Below are positions 52,775-62,230 of a stretch of 64,000 bases of DNA, one piece after another (the first letter of the stretch is position 1; each line of letters begins with the position of its first letter). The notes beneath the pieces were generated by a model that was not told the DNA's origin, searched no databases, and saw nothing but the letters and a program-made list of their open reading frames with translations. Source of the DNA: an uncultured Acidobacteriaceae bacterium (GTDB taxonomy: Bacteria; Acidobacteriota; Terriglobia; Terriglobales; Acidobacteriaceae); contig CAIKND010000042.1 of assembly GCA_903828675.1 (NCBI GenBank), positions 1 through 64,000 on the forward strand, in the 5' to 3' direction. Made by a program: the position numbers and the translations under genes.

Positions 52775-54541
52775 CTACTTATCGTCCGGCGACTCGAGCA
52801 GCGGGTCGTTGCCGGGGCGGCGAATCATCTCGTGGAGTGCGGCACCGACAGGAATCATCGGGTATACCGACTCTTCCTTTTCGACCATGAAGTTGAGCAG
52901 GAATGCGCCGGGAGTGGAGCGCGCCTGGTTGACGGCGGACTCGACTTCAGCGCGGGTACGGACGGTGAGGCCGGCGATGCCATGCGCATCGGCCAGCTTG
53001 ACGAAGTCAGGGCTGACGAGCGGCGTGGACTCGTAATTACGCTCGTAGAAGAACTCCTGCCACTGACGAACCATGCCGAGGTAACCGTTGTTGATGATGG
53101 CGATGTTGATCTTGATTTTTTCCTGGGCGATGGTGGACAGTTCTGACGAGGTCATCTGGAAACCGCCGTCGCCAACGATGACCCAGACTTCCTTGTCGGG
53201 GCAGGCGAATTTTGCGCCGATGGCTGCGGGCAGCGCGAACCCCATGGTCCCGAGGCCGCCGGAGGTGATGAGCGTGCGCGGCTGCTCGTGGTGGTAGTAC
53301 TGCGCCTCCCACATCTGGTGCTGACCGACGTCGGTGACCACTATGGCGTTGCCGCCGGTGATGCGCCAGATGTCGTGAATGACGTGAGCTGCGTAGAGAT
53401 GCCCGAGGTCGGGCAGGTTCTTGATGTCGCGGACAGCCGAGGCGCCTTTGAGGGTGTCGATGGTCTTGAGCCAAGCGACGCCGTCACGGCCGGAGATGCG
53501 GGGCAGTAGTTCCTCAAGCACTTCGCGGAGATCGCCGATGAGCGGTTGATCGACCTTGATGTTCTTGTTGATCTCAGACGGGTCAACGTCGATGTGGATC
53601 TTTTTCGCCTTGGTGGCATAGGTGGCGGTGGTGCCGGTGACACGATCGTCGAACCTCATGCCACAGGCGATGAGCAGGTCCGCCTCCTGAATGGCGTGAT
53701 TGACCCAGGACTCGCCGTGCATGCCCATCATGCCCAGATTGAGAGGGTGGGAGGCAGGAACCGCACCCAAGCCCAGGAGGGTAAGAGCGATGGGAATTTG
53801 CGCGCGCTCGGCAAGGGTACGCACCTGCTCCATGGCGCCGGATTCGATGATGCCGTGGCCGGCGAGGATGACGGGGCGCTTGGAGTTACGAATCATCTCG
53901 GCGGCATGGTCGAGGCCGGAGACTTCAATCTTCCGCATGGGGTGAGGGCGAACCGGGCGCGGCTTGGCGGCGGCAAAGTCAAAGATGGCCGTGCCTTGTT
54001 GCGCATCCTTGGTGATATCCACAAGAACCGGGCCGGGACGGGCCGACTTGGCGATCTGAAAGGCATAGCGAATTGCGGGCGCAATATCCTCGGTGCGGTT
54101 GATGAGGAAGTTGTGCTTGGTGACCGGGAGCGTAATGCCGGTGATGTCCACTTCCTGAAAAGCGTCCGTGCCCAGGATCTTGCTGGAGACGTTGCCGGTG
54201 ATGCAGACGATGGGAATGGAGTCGAGCATAGCTGTGGCGATGCCGGTGACGAGGTTGGTGGCGCCGGGACCGCTGGTGGCGATGCAGACGCCCACCTTGC
54301 CCGAGGCGCGCGAGTAGCCGTCGGCCATGTGCGATGCGCCCTGTTCGTGACGGACCAGGGTGTGGTGGATGGGAAATTTGCGCAGCGCGTCATAGACCGG
54401 CAGAATGGCTCCGCCGGGATAGCCGAAGACGTCCGTAACGCCCTCGCCTACCAGCGTAGCCCATACGATTTCAGCGCCGGTGAGGCGGGTGGGCGTGGTG
54501 AGGTGGGCGTTGGATGCTTGCGTGTTTGCGTTGGTTCCCAT
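52775..54541 (-). CDS. ilvB: Acetolactate synthase large (catalytic) subunit
   Basis: 588 residues. Thiamine-diphosphate enzyme: N-terminal VFGYPGGAILPVYDAL and HEQGASHMADGYSRASGKVGVCIATSGPGATN (with the catalytic Glu). The C-terminal ThDP motif is GDGGFQMTSSELSTIAQEKIKINIAIINNGYLGMVRQWQEFF (GDGx27-30NN). The middle domain holds GMRFDDRVTG. It condenses pyruvate to acetolactate. The enzyme is followed by ilvN and preceded by ilvD; both gaps hold inverted repeat arrays. Confidence 0.97.
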   Translation of the reverse strand: MGTNANTQASNAHLTTPTRLTGAEIVWATLVGEGVTDVFGYPGGAILPVYDALRKFPIHHTLVRHEQGASHMADGYSRASGKVGVCIATSGPGATNLVTGIATAMLDSIPIVCITGNVSSKILGTDAFQEVDITGITLPVTKHNFLINRTEDIAPAIRYAFQIAKSARPGPVLVDITKDAQQGTAIFDFAAAKPRPVRPHPMRKIEVSGLDHAAEMIRNSKRPVILAGHGIIESGAMEQVRTLAERAQIPIALTLLGLGAVPASHPLNLGMMGMHGESWVNHAIQEADLLIACGMRFDDRVTGTTATYATKAKKIHIDVDPSEINKNIKVDQPLIGDLREVLEELLPRISGRDGVAWLKTIDTLKGASAVRDIKNLPDLGHLYAAHVIHDIWRITGGNAIVVTDVGQHQMWEAQYYHHEQPRTLITSGGLGTMGFALPAAIGAKFACPDKEVWVIVGDGGFQMTSSELSTIAQEKIKINIAIINNGYLGMVRQWQEFFYERNYESTPLVSPDFVKLADAHGIAGLTVRTRAEVESAVNQARSTPGAFLLNFMVEKEESVYPMIPVGAALHEMIRRPGNDPLLESPDDK

Positions 54542-54559
54542 GGGGCGACTCCTTTGTTA

Positions 54560-54700
54560 GTGACCAGTGGTCAGTGATCAGTTGTCACTTAAAGTACAGC
54601 GTATCCAGTCATCCGTGCGGCGCAATCTGGGCCGCTCCATTTCAGATCATTATGTTCACGCCGCGTAACTGACAACTGACCGCTGCCAACTGACAACTGC
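54560..54700. repeat. Paired inverted array, ilvD-ilvB gap
   Basis: Left half GACCAGTGGTCAGTGATCAG. Right half AACTGACAACTGACCGCTGC and further CAACTGAC units, separated by ~75 nt. The unit resembles that in the ilvB-ilvN gap. Confidence 0.7.
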
Positions 54701-54702
54701 CT

Positions 54703-56376
54703 TTACGTTGTTGCTCCTTCAGATGCGGAGGTGACGCGATCGACATATTTGCGGAAGACGCCCTTGGGCCAGCGCAGTGCCGGAGGCGTGAAGCCCTTGA
54801 GGCGAGCGGCTATTTCTTCGTCGCTGATTTCGACATTGAGCTTGCGATTGACGATGTCGAAGTGGATGATGTCCCCCTCGCGCACGGCGGCGATGGGTCC
54901 GCCGACAAATGCTTCGGGAGCCACGTGCCCGGCGGTAAAGCCGCGGGTTGCGCCACTGAAGCGTCCGTCTGTCAACAGGGCGACAGTCGGGCTGAGTTCG
55001 GGATTGCCGCTGACGGCGGCGGTGACCTGCAGCATTTCTCTCATGCCGGGGCCGCCCTTGGGGCCTTCATAACGGATGACGAGGACATCGTTGGGTTTGA
55101 TCTTGCCGGTCTGCACGGCCTCAAAGCAATCTTCTTCGCAATCGAAGACGCGCGCGGGGCCGCGATGTTCGTAACGATTGGCCGCGGCGATCTTCATCAC
55201 GCAGCCTTCGGGAGCGAGGTTGCCTTTGAGAATGACCAGGCCGCCGTTGGGCTTGATGGGATTCTCAAAGGTGCCGATGACAACCTGGCCCGGTGTCTCT
55301 TCGGCCAGTGCGGCTTCTTCAGCCAGCGTCTTGCCGCTGACGGTGAGTGTGGAGCCGTCGGCAAAACCTGCGTCGATCAGGCGCTTGGCAAGGAGCCGCG
55401 AACCGCCCGCGGCCTGGTAATCCGAAGCGACAAACTTGCCGGCCGGCGTGAGGTCGCAGATGAAAGGGGTGCGCTTGGAGATGACATCGAAATCGTCGAT
55501 GGACAGGGGAATGCCCATTTCGCGCGCGATGGCAATCAGGTGCAGCACCGCGTTGGTTGAACCGCCGCTGGCAGCGACGCTGGCGATGGTGTTTTCAATC
55601 GACTTGCGGGTGATGATCTGCGAGGGGCGGCGATTGGCGCGGACGGCATCCATGAGAATGCGCCCGGCTTCGCGCGTAGCGGCGTGCTTGTCCACAGAAG
55701 TGGCGGGAACGCCGGAGAGTTGAATGGGAGAGATGCCGAGAATTTCGCCGCTCATGGCCATGGTGTTGGCGGTGAACTGGCCGCCACAGGCACCGGCGCC
55801 GGGACAGGCATTGGCTTCAAGAGCCTCGAGGCCTGCGTCGTCGATCTTTCCCGCAGCGTAAGAACCGATGCCCTCGAAGACATTCTGAATGGTGATGTCA
55901 ACACCGTTGAGCTTGCCGGGAGCAATGGAACCGCCATAGAGCATGATGCCGGGAATGTCGAGGCGGCAGAGCGCCATGATGATGCCGGGCATGTTCTTGT
56001 CGCAACCGCCGATGCCGACCAGGCCGTCGAAGAGATTGCCGCGTGCGACCAGTTCGATGGAGTCGGCGATGACTTCGCGCGAAACCAGCGAAGCCTTCAT
56101 CCCCTGGGTGCCCATGGTGATGCCGTCGGAGATGGTGATGGTGTTGAACTCCATGGGCGTGCCGCCCGCCTCGCGAATGCCCTCTTTCAGGGCCTCGGCC
56201 ACCTCGCGCAGATGCACGTTGCAGGTGCCGATCTCAGTCCACGTATTGGCGATGCCGATGATGGGCTTGTGCAGATCTTCTTTGCTATAACCGGAGCCGC
56301 GGAGATAGGAACGCGCGGCTGCGCGGCTGGGGCCTTCAGTCAACGAAATACTCTGGCGCTTGCCTTCGATGGTCAT
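54703..56376 (-). CDS. ilvD: Dihydroxy-acid dehydratase IlvD
   Basis: 557 residues from ATG 56376 (AAGGAAAG upstream; MTIEGKRQSISLTEGPSRAA). The track start at 56439 adds KANTANSANRANTA, a translation of the GTTAGCG repeat, so I reject it. Iron-sulfur cysteines are expected in IGTCNVH, IGGCDKNMPG and NACPGAGACGGQFTANTMA; the last two are the IlvD/Edd signatures. It makes the 2-keto acids of the branched-chain pathway. Confidence 0.97.
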   Translation of the reverse strand: MTIEGKRQSISLTEGPSRAAARSYLRGSGYSKEDLHKPIIGIANTWTEIGTCNVHLREVAEALKEGIREAGGTPMEFNTITISDGITMGTQGMKASLVSREVIADSIELVARGNLFDGLVGIGGCDKNMPGIIMALCRLDIPGIMLYGGSIAPGKLNGVDITIQNVFEGIGSYAAGKIDDAGLEALEANACPGAGACGGQFTANTMAMSGEILGISPIQLSGVPATSVDKHAATREAGRILMDAVRANRRPSQIITRKSIENTIASVAASGGSTNAVLHLIAIAREMGIPLSIDDFDVISKRTPFICDLTPAGKFVASDYQAAGGSRLLAKRLIDAGFADGSTLTVSGKTLAEEAALAEETPGQVVIGTFENPIKPNGGLVILKGNLAPEGCVMKIAAANRYEHRGPARVFDCEEDCFEAVQTGKIKPNDVLVIRYEGPKGGPGMREMLQVTAAVSGNPELSPTVALLTDGRFSGATRGFTAGHVAPEAFVGGPIAAVREGDIIHFDIVNRKLNVEISDEEIAARLKGFTPPALRWPKGVFRKYVDRVTSASEGATT

Positions 56377-56389
56377 TACTTTCCTTAGT

Positions 56390-56484
56390 GCGGTGTTAGC
56401 GCGGTTAGCGGAGTTAGCGGTGTTAGCTTTGGTTGGCAAGGAGGCGTCTAACTCCGCTAGCTCCGCTTACTGCCAACTCCGCTG
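56390..56484. repeat. Paired inverted array, leuD-ilvD gap
   Basis: Left half GTTAGCGCGGTTAGCGGAGT and more GTTAGCG units. Spacer GGTTGGCAAGGAGGCG. Right half CTAACTCCGCTAGCTCCGCT. The unit differs from that in the ilv gaps, but the layout is the same. Confidence 0.75.
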
Positions 56485-57096
56485 TCACTTCGCCTTCAGC
56501 CAGCTTGCCTCGTCGTGCTTTGCTTCAAATGTGTCGAGCGCTGCCGCATGGCGAAGGGTGAGGCCTATGTCGTCAAGACCTTCAATGAGGCAGAACTTGC
56601 GGAACGGATCAACGTCAAAAGTCGCGCTGAATCCGCGGTTGTCAGTAACTGTCTGGGCCTCAAGAGAAACCGTCAATTGATAGCCGGGTATGGTCTTCGC
56701 GTTCTCGAGTAGCTGGGCCACCTGTTCCTCGCTCAGCCTTGCCAGCACGATGCCGTTTTTGCCGGCGTTGGAGAAGAAGATGTCGGCGAAGGTGGGCGCG
56801 ATGACGACGCGGAATCCGTAATCGGAGAGCGCCCATGCGGCATGTTCGCGACTGGAGCCACAGGCGAAGTTCTTGCCGGCGATGAGAATTTGCGCGCCCT
56901 TGTAACGCGGATCGTTGAGCACGAAAGCTGGGTCAGGTCCTCCGCTGGGCAGGTTGCGCCAGTCGAAGAACAGGAAGTCGCCATAGCCGGTGCGCTCGAT
57001 GCGCTTGAGGAACTGCTTGGGAATGATCTGGTCAGTATCGACGTTGGTCCGGTCCAGAGGAGCGGCCAGTGAGGTCATTGTGCGAAAGGGTTCCAT
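56485..57096 (-). CDS. leuD: 3-isopropylmalate dehydratase small subunit
   Basis: 203 residues. PLDRTNVDTDQIIPKQFLKRIERTGYG is the LeuD-type start. The swivelling domain has ILIAGKNFACGSSREHAAWAL and FADIFFSNAGKNGI. With LeuC it isomerises 2-isopropylmalate to 3-isopropylmalate. The ATG overlaps the leuC stop by one base (TGATG), which suggests translational coupling. Confidence 0.96.
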   Translation of the reverse strand: MEPFRTMTSLAAPLDRTNVDTDQIIPKQFLKRIERTGYGDFLFFDWRNLPSGGPDPAFVLNDPRYKGAQILIAGKNFACGSSREHAAWALSDYGFRVVIAPTFADIFFSNAGKNGIVLARLSEEQVAQLLENAKTIPGYQLTVSLEAQTVTDNRGFSATFDVDPFRKFCLIEGLDDIGLTLRHAAALDTFEAKHDEASWLKAK

Positions 57097-58529
57097 CAGG
57101 CCTTTACCTCCTTGCGAATGGTCCAGTTGCGAATGTCAACGAAATGCCCAGCGATTGCGGCTGCCGCGGCCATCTCCGGGGATACGAGGTGGGTGCGTCC
57201 GCCGCGTCCCTGGCGGCCTTCAAAGTTGCGATTGCTGGTGGAAGCGCAACGCTCGCCGGGAGAGAGAATGTCAGGGTTCATGGCCAGGCACATGGAACAG
57301 CCCGGCTCACGCCAATCGAATCCCGCTTCGCGGAAGATGAGGTCAAGACCCTCGGCCTCGGCTTGCGCCTTTACTGCCTGCGAGCCAGGTACGACCATGG
57401 CGCCTACCTTTGTGGAGACCTTGTAGCCTGCGGCGATGCGAGCGGCGGCGCGCAGATCTTCGATGCGGCCGTTGGTGCAGGAACCGATGAAGACGCGGTC
57501 GATGAGGACTTCCTGCATCGGCGTTCCCGCCTTCAGGTCCATGTATTCGAGAGCGCGCTCGAGGCCCTTGCGCTCCTGCTCGTTCGAGACTGCGGCCGGA
57601 TCGGGAACGTTGGAGGTGATGGGCGCAACCATGCCGGGGCTTGTGCCCCAACTTACATGTGGGGCCAGCGTTGCTGCGTCGATCACCAACTCGCGATCGA
57701 ACGTTGCGCCGGGTTCGGTGGGCAGCTTGCTCCACTCGCTGACCGCCTTGTCCCATGCTGCGCCTTGAGGCGAGAAACGGCGGCCCTTGAGATAGGCGAA
57801 GGTCTTTTCATCGGGGGCGATCATGCCGGCGCGCGCCCCGGCTTCGATGCTCATATTGCAGACCGTCATGCGGCCTTCGATGGACAGGGCGCGGATGGCA
57901 GAGCCGGCGTATTCAACCACGCAGCCGGTTGCGCCATCGGTGCCGATTTTGCCGATGATGGCGAGAATGATGTCCTTGGCGGTGACGCCCTGGGGAAGCT
58001 CGCCCTCGACGGAGATGCGGAATGTCTGAGGCTTGGACTGCGGCAGGGTTTGCGTGGCGAGCACATGCTCCACTTCGCTGGTGCCGATGCCGAAAGCCAG
58101 CGCGCCAAACGCGCCGTGGGTGGAGGTGTGCGAATCGCCGCAGACGATGGTCATGCCGGGCTTGGTAATGCCCAGCTCGGGGCCGATGACGTGAACGATG
58201 CCCTGGTCGCGCGAATCCACATCGTAAAGCTCGATGCCGAAGTCGGCGCAATTCTTGCGCAGCGTGGCGATCTGCGTGGCCGCGATCTGGTCCACAATGT
58301 TTAGCCGTCCGGCGATGGTGGTGGGGATGTTGTGATCCACCGTGGCGATGCAACGGTCAGGACAGCGAACGGTGCGCCCGGCGAGCCGCAATCCCTCGAA
58401 GGCCTGCGGCGAGGTGACTTCGTGCAGCAACTGCAGGTCGATGTAGAGCAGCGTGGGCTCGCCCTCGGGCGCGACCACTACATGCTGCTCCCAGACCTTC
58501 TCGAATAACGTCTTTGGCTCGGTACTCAT
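57096..58529 (-). CDS. leuC: 3-isopropylmalate dehydratase large subunit
   Basis: 477 residues. Aconitase-type: [49 protein letters not shown]. The [4Fe-4S] ligands are the Cys in [14 protein letters not shown] and the CSMC pair in [14 protein letters not shown]. Subunit of the leucine pathway isomerase, cytoplasmic. The leuD start overlaps its stop. Upstream, a family 2 repeat lies between leuB and leuC. Confidence 0.97.
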   Translation of the reverse strand: MSTEPKTLFEKVWEQHVVVAPEGEPTLLYIDLQLLHEVTSPQAFEGLRLAGRTVRCPDRCIATVDHNIPTTIAGRLNIVDQIAATQIATLRKNCADFGIELYDVDSRDQGIVHVIGPELGITKPGMTIVCGDSHTSTHGAFGALAFGIGTSEVEHVLATQTLPQSKPQTFRISVEGELPQGVTAKDIILAIIGKIGTDGATGCVVEYAGSAIRALSIEGRMTVCNMSIEAGARAGMIAPDEKTFAYLKGRRFSPQGAAWDKAVSEWSKLPTEPGATFDRELVIDAATLAPHVSWGTSPGMVAPITSNVPDPAAVSNEQERKGLERALEYMDLKAGTPMQEVLIDRVFIGSCTNGRIEDLRAAARIAAGYKVSTKVGAMVVPGSQAVKAQAEAEGLDLIFREAGFDWREPGCSMCLAMNPDILSPGERCASTSNRNFEGRQGRGGRTHLVSPEMAAAAAIAGHFVDIRNWTIRKEVKA

Positions 58530-58574
58530 TTGGTTGATTCACCATTCCAGCGGCAAAACCGCGGGTTGCATTCC

Positions 58575-58640
58575 CTCGGCGGCTAAAGCCGAGTTCGTTT
58601 GGATATTGTGGCTGCACGGCTCAAGCCGTGCCCTTTCAAA
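58575..58640. repeat. Family 2 twin-hairpin repeat, leuB-leuC gap
   Basis: CTCGGCGGCTAAAGCCGAG, spacer, then GCACGGCTCAAGCCGTGC followed by CCTTTCAAA. Confidence 0.8.
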
Positions 58641-58648
58641 TCAGCGTC

Positions 58649-59740
58649 TCACGCGTTGACGAGCAATGTTTTCAAGGTTTCGCGGACCTTTGCGCCCATC
58701 TCGGTGGTCGAGAGAACGGGCAGTCCCTGCGGGTTGTCGCGCGCCAGATCCGGTGTGCGGAAGCCCTGCTCGAGCACCTTGCGCACTGCCTTTTCAACGG
58801 CCACAGCCTCTGCTTCGAGCCCGGCGGAGTGGCGCAGAATCAAGGCCGCCGTGAGAATTGCGCCGAGCGGATTGGCGAGCCCCTTGCCCGCGATGTCAGG
58901 CGCGGAGCCGTGCACCGGCTCAAACAGGTTGACCTTGCCGCCGATGGTGGCCGAGGGCAACATGCCAAGCGATCCGGTAATGACGCCGGCTTCGTCGCTG
59001 AGAATATCGCCGAAGAGGTTCTCGGTGACTACTACATCGAAGGTGCGGGGACGGTTCATGAGGTGCATGGACATGGCGTCCACATACTGATGTTCGAGTT
59101 CCACGTCGGGAAAATCCGCGGCAACTTCGATCACCGTGGCGCGCCAGAGTTGCGAGACTTCGAGCACATTGGCCTTGTCGACACTCGTCACTTTTTTGCG
59201 GCGCTTGCGGGCCAGTTCAAAGGCCACACGGGCTACGCGGACCACTTCGCCCTTGGTGTAACGCATGGTGTTCCAGGCTTCGCCGGCTTCGCGATTCCAA
59301 TCGCGGGGCTGGCCGAAGTAGAGGCCGCCGAGCAGTTCGCGCACAAAGAGAATATCCGCGCCGTCAATAACCTCAGGCCGTAGCGGGCTGTTGACCGCGA
59401 GTTCCTTGAAAGCGAAGGCGGGACGCAGATTGGCGAAGCCACCCAGCGCTGAGCGAATCTGCAGCAGGCCAGCCTCGGGCCGCTTGTCAGTAGGCATGGA
59501 GTTGAACTCGTTGCCGCCCACCGCGCCCAAAAGCACGGCGTCTGAATCGAGGGCAGCGGCGAGGGTGTCGGCAGGCAGCGGAGTGCCGTCGGCAACAATC
59601 GCCACGCCGCCGATTCGCTTCGAATCGAACTCGAACGTGTAACCGCCCAGCGCAGCAACTTCGTTCAGGACCGCCACCGCTTCGTTGGTGACTTCGGGGC
59701 CGATGCCGTCGCCGGCCGTAACTAGAATCTTCAGCTTCAT
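58649..59740 (-). CDS. leuB: 3-isopropylmalate dehydrogenase
   Basis: 363 residues. It begins [22 protein letters not shown]. It contains [11 protein letters not shown] (with R in the substrate site), and the metal/substrate signature [24 protein letters not shown]. The end is [19 protein letters not shown]. It oxidises 3-isopropylmalate and decarboxylates it to 4-methyl-2-oxopentanoate, using NAD. Its start is 122 bp from the leuA stop; that gap holds a family 2 repeat. GGAGAAAA precedes the ATG. Confidence 0.96.
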   Translation of the reverse strand: MKLKILVTAGDGIGPEVTNEAVAVLNEVAALGGYTFEFDSKRIGGVAIVADGTPLPADTLAAALDSDAVLLGAVGGNEFNSMPTDKRPEAGLLQIRSALGGFANLRPAFAFKELAVNSPLRPEVIDGADILFVRELLGGLYFGQPRDWNREAGEAWNTMRYTKGEVVRVARVAFELARKRRKKVTSVDKANVLEVSQLWRATVIEVAADFPDVELEHQYVDAMSMHLMNRPRTFDVVVTENLFGDILSDEAGVITGSLGMLPSATIGGKVNLFEPVHGSAPDIAGKGLANPLGAILTAALILRHSAGLEAEAVAVEKAVRKVLEQGFRTPDLARDNPQGLPVLSTTEMGAKVRETLKTLLVNA

Positions 59741-59771
59741 TTTTCTCCAGAGATCAGTTTGTGGCTTGCAT

Positions 59772-59840
59772 GGCCTCGTGGGCTAGAGCCCTGGGCGATG
59801 CGATTTATTTGCGGCGCGGCTAATGCCGCACCCTTTCAAA
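59772..59840. repeat. Family 2 twin-hairpin repeat, leuA-leuB gap
   Basis: CTCGTGGGCTAGAGCCCTGG, then ATTTATTTGCGGCGCGGC and TAATGCCGCACCCTTTCAAA; the second hairpin is imperfect. Confidence 0.65.
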
Positions 59841-59862
59841 GCACCGGTGAGCCGAAAAGCGC

Positions 59863-61065
59863 TCAGTCGAGTTCGGAAACTGTTTCGTGGCGGTGTTCGC
59901 GAATCTGGTCAGGCAACAGGCCAACCAGGTCCTGGTCATAGATGTTCTTTTTGCGGTCGGCAAGCGCCACAAAACGGTAGTAGGTGTGCTGCAACTCGTC
60001 GCGGTTGAGGGTAAAGCCCAACTGCTCCAGACGATGGCGCAGAGCCGCGCGTCCGGAGTGCTTGCCGAGGACCAGATGCGTCTTGGCGACGCCGACCAGG
60101 GCGGGGGTCATGATCTCGTAGCAGAGCGGGTTGGCGAGCATGCCGTGCTGGTGAATGCCGGACTCGTGCGCAAAGGCGTTGTCGCCCACCACGGCCTTGT
60201 TGGGCGAGGGCTTGAAGGTGATGATCTGGCCCAGGACCTGGCTGGTGGGGTAAAGCTGTTCCAGCTTGATGGAGGTCCTCATGCCGAAGTGGTCGCCGCG
60301 CACATAGAGCGCCGCGGCAATCTCTTCGAGCGCGGCGTTGCCGGCCCGTTCGCCTATGCCGTTGATGGTGCACTCGACCTGGCGCGCGCCGTTCTGAATG
60401 GCGGCCAGCGAGTTAGCCACGGCCAAGCCGAGGTCGTCGTGACAATGCGAGGAAAGAACAATTCCCTGCGCATCGATGGCGGGAATGCGCTCGCGCACTT
60501 CGCGGAACATCTGGCCGTATTCTTCAGGGGTGCTGTAGCCGACCGTGTCGGGCATGTTGATGGTGGTGGCTCCGGCTTCGACAGCGATGCGCACCATCTC
60601 AATCATGAAATCGCGGTCAGAGCGGGTCGCGTCCTCGGGGGAAAACTCGACGTCGTCGGCCAGCGAGCGCGCCAGGCGCACCGACTCGCCAGTTAGCTCG
60701 AGGGCTTCTGCGCGGCCAAGTTTCAGCTTGTATTCAAGGTGCAGATCGCTGGAGGCTAGGAAGACATGAATGCGGGCGCGGTCAGCAAACTGGAGGGCGC
60801 GCGCGGCCATCTCGATATCTTCAGTGCGGGCGCGGGCCAGAGAGGCGATGCGCGGCTTGCGCACGGCCTGGGTGATGGTAGCGATGGCCGCAAAGTCGCC
60901 CTCCGAGGCCATGGCGAAACCGGCCTCGATGATGTCCACGCCCAGATCTTCAAGGGCATGGGCCATGGTCAGCTTTTCCTGCGTGGTCATGCTACATCCC
61001 GGCGACTGTTCGCCGTCGCGAAGTGTGGTGTCGAAAAAGACTACATGATCTGAACTCATGGACAT
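59863..61065 (-). CDS. leuA: 2-isopropylmalate synthase, short form without regulatory domain
   Basis: 400 residues, against ~510-570 for usual LeuA. The TIM-barrel part is complete: VVFFDTTLRDGEQSPGCSM, the HxH metal site in LSSHCHDDLGLAVANSLAAI, NGIGERAGNAALEEI, and the linker block AFAHESGIHQHGMLANPLCYEIM. It ends YDQDLVGLLPDQIREHRHE, where the C-terminal leucine-binding domain would normally begin. Only 122 bp remain before leuB and they contain a repeat, so no missing domain is hidden. Other members of this family (homocitrate or citramalate synthases) are possible, but position in a leuABCD operon favours LeuA. It might not be feedback-inhibited by leucine. Confidence 0.87.
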   Translation of the reverse strand: MSMSSDHVVFFDTTLRDGEQSPGCSMTTQEKLTMAHALEDLGVDIIEAGFAMASEGDFAAIATITQAVRKPRIASLARARTEDIEMAARALQFADRARIHVFLASSDLHLEYKLKLGRAEALELTGESVRLARSLADDVEFSPEDATRSDRDFMIEMVRIAVEAGATTINMPDTVGYSTPEEYGQMFREVRERIPAIDAQGIVLSSHCHDDLGLAVANSLAAIQNGARQVECTINGIGERAGNAALEEIAAALYVRGDHFGMRTSIKLEQLYPTSQVLGQIITFKPSPNKAVVGDNAFAHESGIHQHGMLANPLCYEIMTPALVGVAKTHLVLGKHSGRAALRHRLEQLGFTLNRDELQHTYYRFVALADRKKNIYDQDLVGLLPDQIREHRHETVSELD

Positions 61066-61106
61066 CGCCTGCCGTAAAAAGTCTTTTGCTAACCCTTCAA
61101 GTGTCT

Positions 61107-61125
61107 CTTATCGAAGCCATATAAG
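61107..61125. promoter_or_regulatory. Possible LysR-type operator upstream of leuA
   Basis: CTTAT, 9 nt, ATAAG: a perfect dyad of the T-N11-A type 42 bp upstream of the leuA start. It lies in the region between leuA and the divergent LysR gene, where LysR regulators usually bind. Confidence 0.45.
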
Positions 61126-61171
61126 GCAAAGTTATTATTTTTGTAGAGTCGATTAGAATTGCTTATACTGC

Positions 61172-61305
61172 AGTTATCGGCGGTCAGTTTTCAGTTGTCA
61201 GTATTCGATCAGTCCCCAGGTTTCTTCTTCTGACCTTGGACTAGCTTGTCAACCGAAGCGCACCGCAATCCCTCCGATAACTGAACACTGTGACCTGATA
61301 ACTGA
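61172..61305. repeat. Paired inverted array between leuA and the LysR gene
   Basis: Left half CGGTCAGTTTTCAGTTGTCA. Right half CTGAACACTGTGACCTGATA, then ACTGATA. Separated by ~65 nt. Same layout as the other arrays in this operon; it ends next to the LysR ATG. Confidence 0.6.
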
Positions 61306-61306
61306 T

Positions 61307-62230
61307 ATGGAATTGAATCAGCTTGAGACGTTTCTGGCGGTTGCAGAAGAGCGCAGTTTTTCTCGCGCTGCGGTACGGCTGCATCGAACCCAGCCCGCGG
61401 TAAGCCAGGTAATCCGCAAGCTGGAGGAGTCGGTCGGCGAGACTCTGTTTGACCGGGCCGCGCGTGACGGATCCCTTACAGCCGCCGGGGTGCTGCTGCG
61501 GGACTATGCACAGCGCCTGCTGGCTCTGCGCCGCGAGGCGTCGAGCGCACTGGGGGAGCTGAAGAACCTGGAGCGCGGCCACCTGCAACTGGCCGCCAAC
61601 GAGTACACCTGCATGTACCTGCTGCCGGCCATCGACGCCTTTCGCCGCGAGCTTCCCCATGTGAACGTGACTGTGAACCGCATGCTGGCGTCGCGCATTC
61701 CCGAGGAGTTGAATCTGCGCACTTTCGAGCTGGGGGTGATCTCCTTCCGTCCAGATCCGGCGCAGTTCCGCTCGATCGCCGTGTATGCAGACAGCCTGGC
61801 GTTTATCGTGGGGCCGCGGCACCCGCTGGCCAGTGCCGACCGTGTCTCGATCAACGATCTGGGTAAGGAGCTTTTTATCGCCCACAATGTGACCTCGCCG
61901 CTACGGCGCAAGGTGATTGAGACCTTCCAGCGCTACCGGACGCCGCTGAACATGGGCATCGAACTGCCAACGATAGAAGCCATCAAGCGTTTTGTGGCGA
62001 TGGGGAATGGCGTGGCCCTGGTGCCGAACCTGGCAGTGGCCCGCGAACTGGAAACAGGCGACCTGGTACGGGTCCCGGTGGACGAGTTGGAGATGCGCCG
62101 GGTGCTGCGGCTGGTGCATCGCCGCCAGGCCACGCTTTCCTATGCGGCCAAGGCCTTTTTGCTGACTCTGCGGACCCTGGCAAAGAGACGGGGGCCACCT
62201 TTTTATTTCCATGTAGAACGGGCGGGGTAA
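61307..62230 (+). CDS. LysR-family transcriptional regulator
   Basis: 307 residues. The winged HTH at ~1-60 (MELNQLETFLAVAEERSFSR, AAVRLHRTQPAVSQVIRKLE) is typical. The C-terminal effector-binding fold has GHLQLAANEYTCMYLLPAI and LAFIVGPRHPL, and ends with AAKAFLLTLRTLAK. It is divergent from leuA, so I expect it to regulate the leu-ilv operon, likely with a pathway intermediate as signal, as IlvY and LeuO-type regulators do elsewhere. No ribosome site is clear. Confidence 0.92.
   Translation: MELNQLETFLAVAEERSFSRAAVRLHRTQPAVSQVIRKLEESVGETLFDRAARDGSLTAAGVLLRDYAQRLLALRREASSALGELKNLERGHLQLAANEYTCMYLLPAIDAFRRELPHVNVTVNRMLASRIPEELNLRTFELGVISFRPDPAQFRSIAVYADSLAFIVGPRHPLASADRVSINDLGKELFIAHNVTSPLRRKVIETFQRYRTPLNMGIELPTIEAIKRFVAMGNGVALVPNLAVARELETGDLVRVPVDELEMRRVLRLVHRRQATLSYAAKAFLLTLRTLAKRRGPPFYFHVERAG

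Noticed and set aside
56376-56439. Upstream start of IlvD adding KANTANSANRANTA
   Set aside because: The extra residues are a translation of the GTTAGCG repeat array; the internal ATG has AAGGA and the usual IlvD start.
57069-58304. 411-residue plus-strand ORF opposite leuC
   Set aside because: Shadow ORF; LeuC motifs on the other strand are complete.
61066-61306. T-box or peptide attenuator upstream of leuA
   Set aside because: No leucine-rich leader ORF, T-box sequence or terminator hairpin found in the 240 bp.
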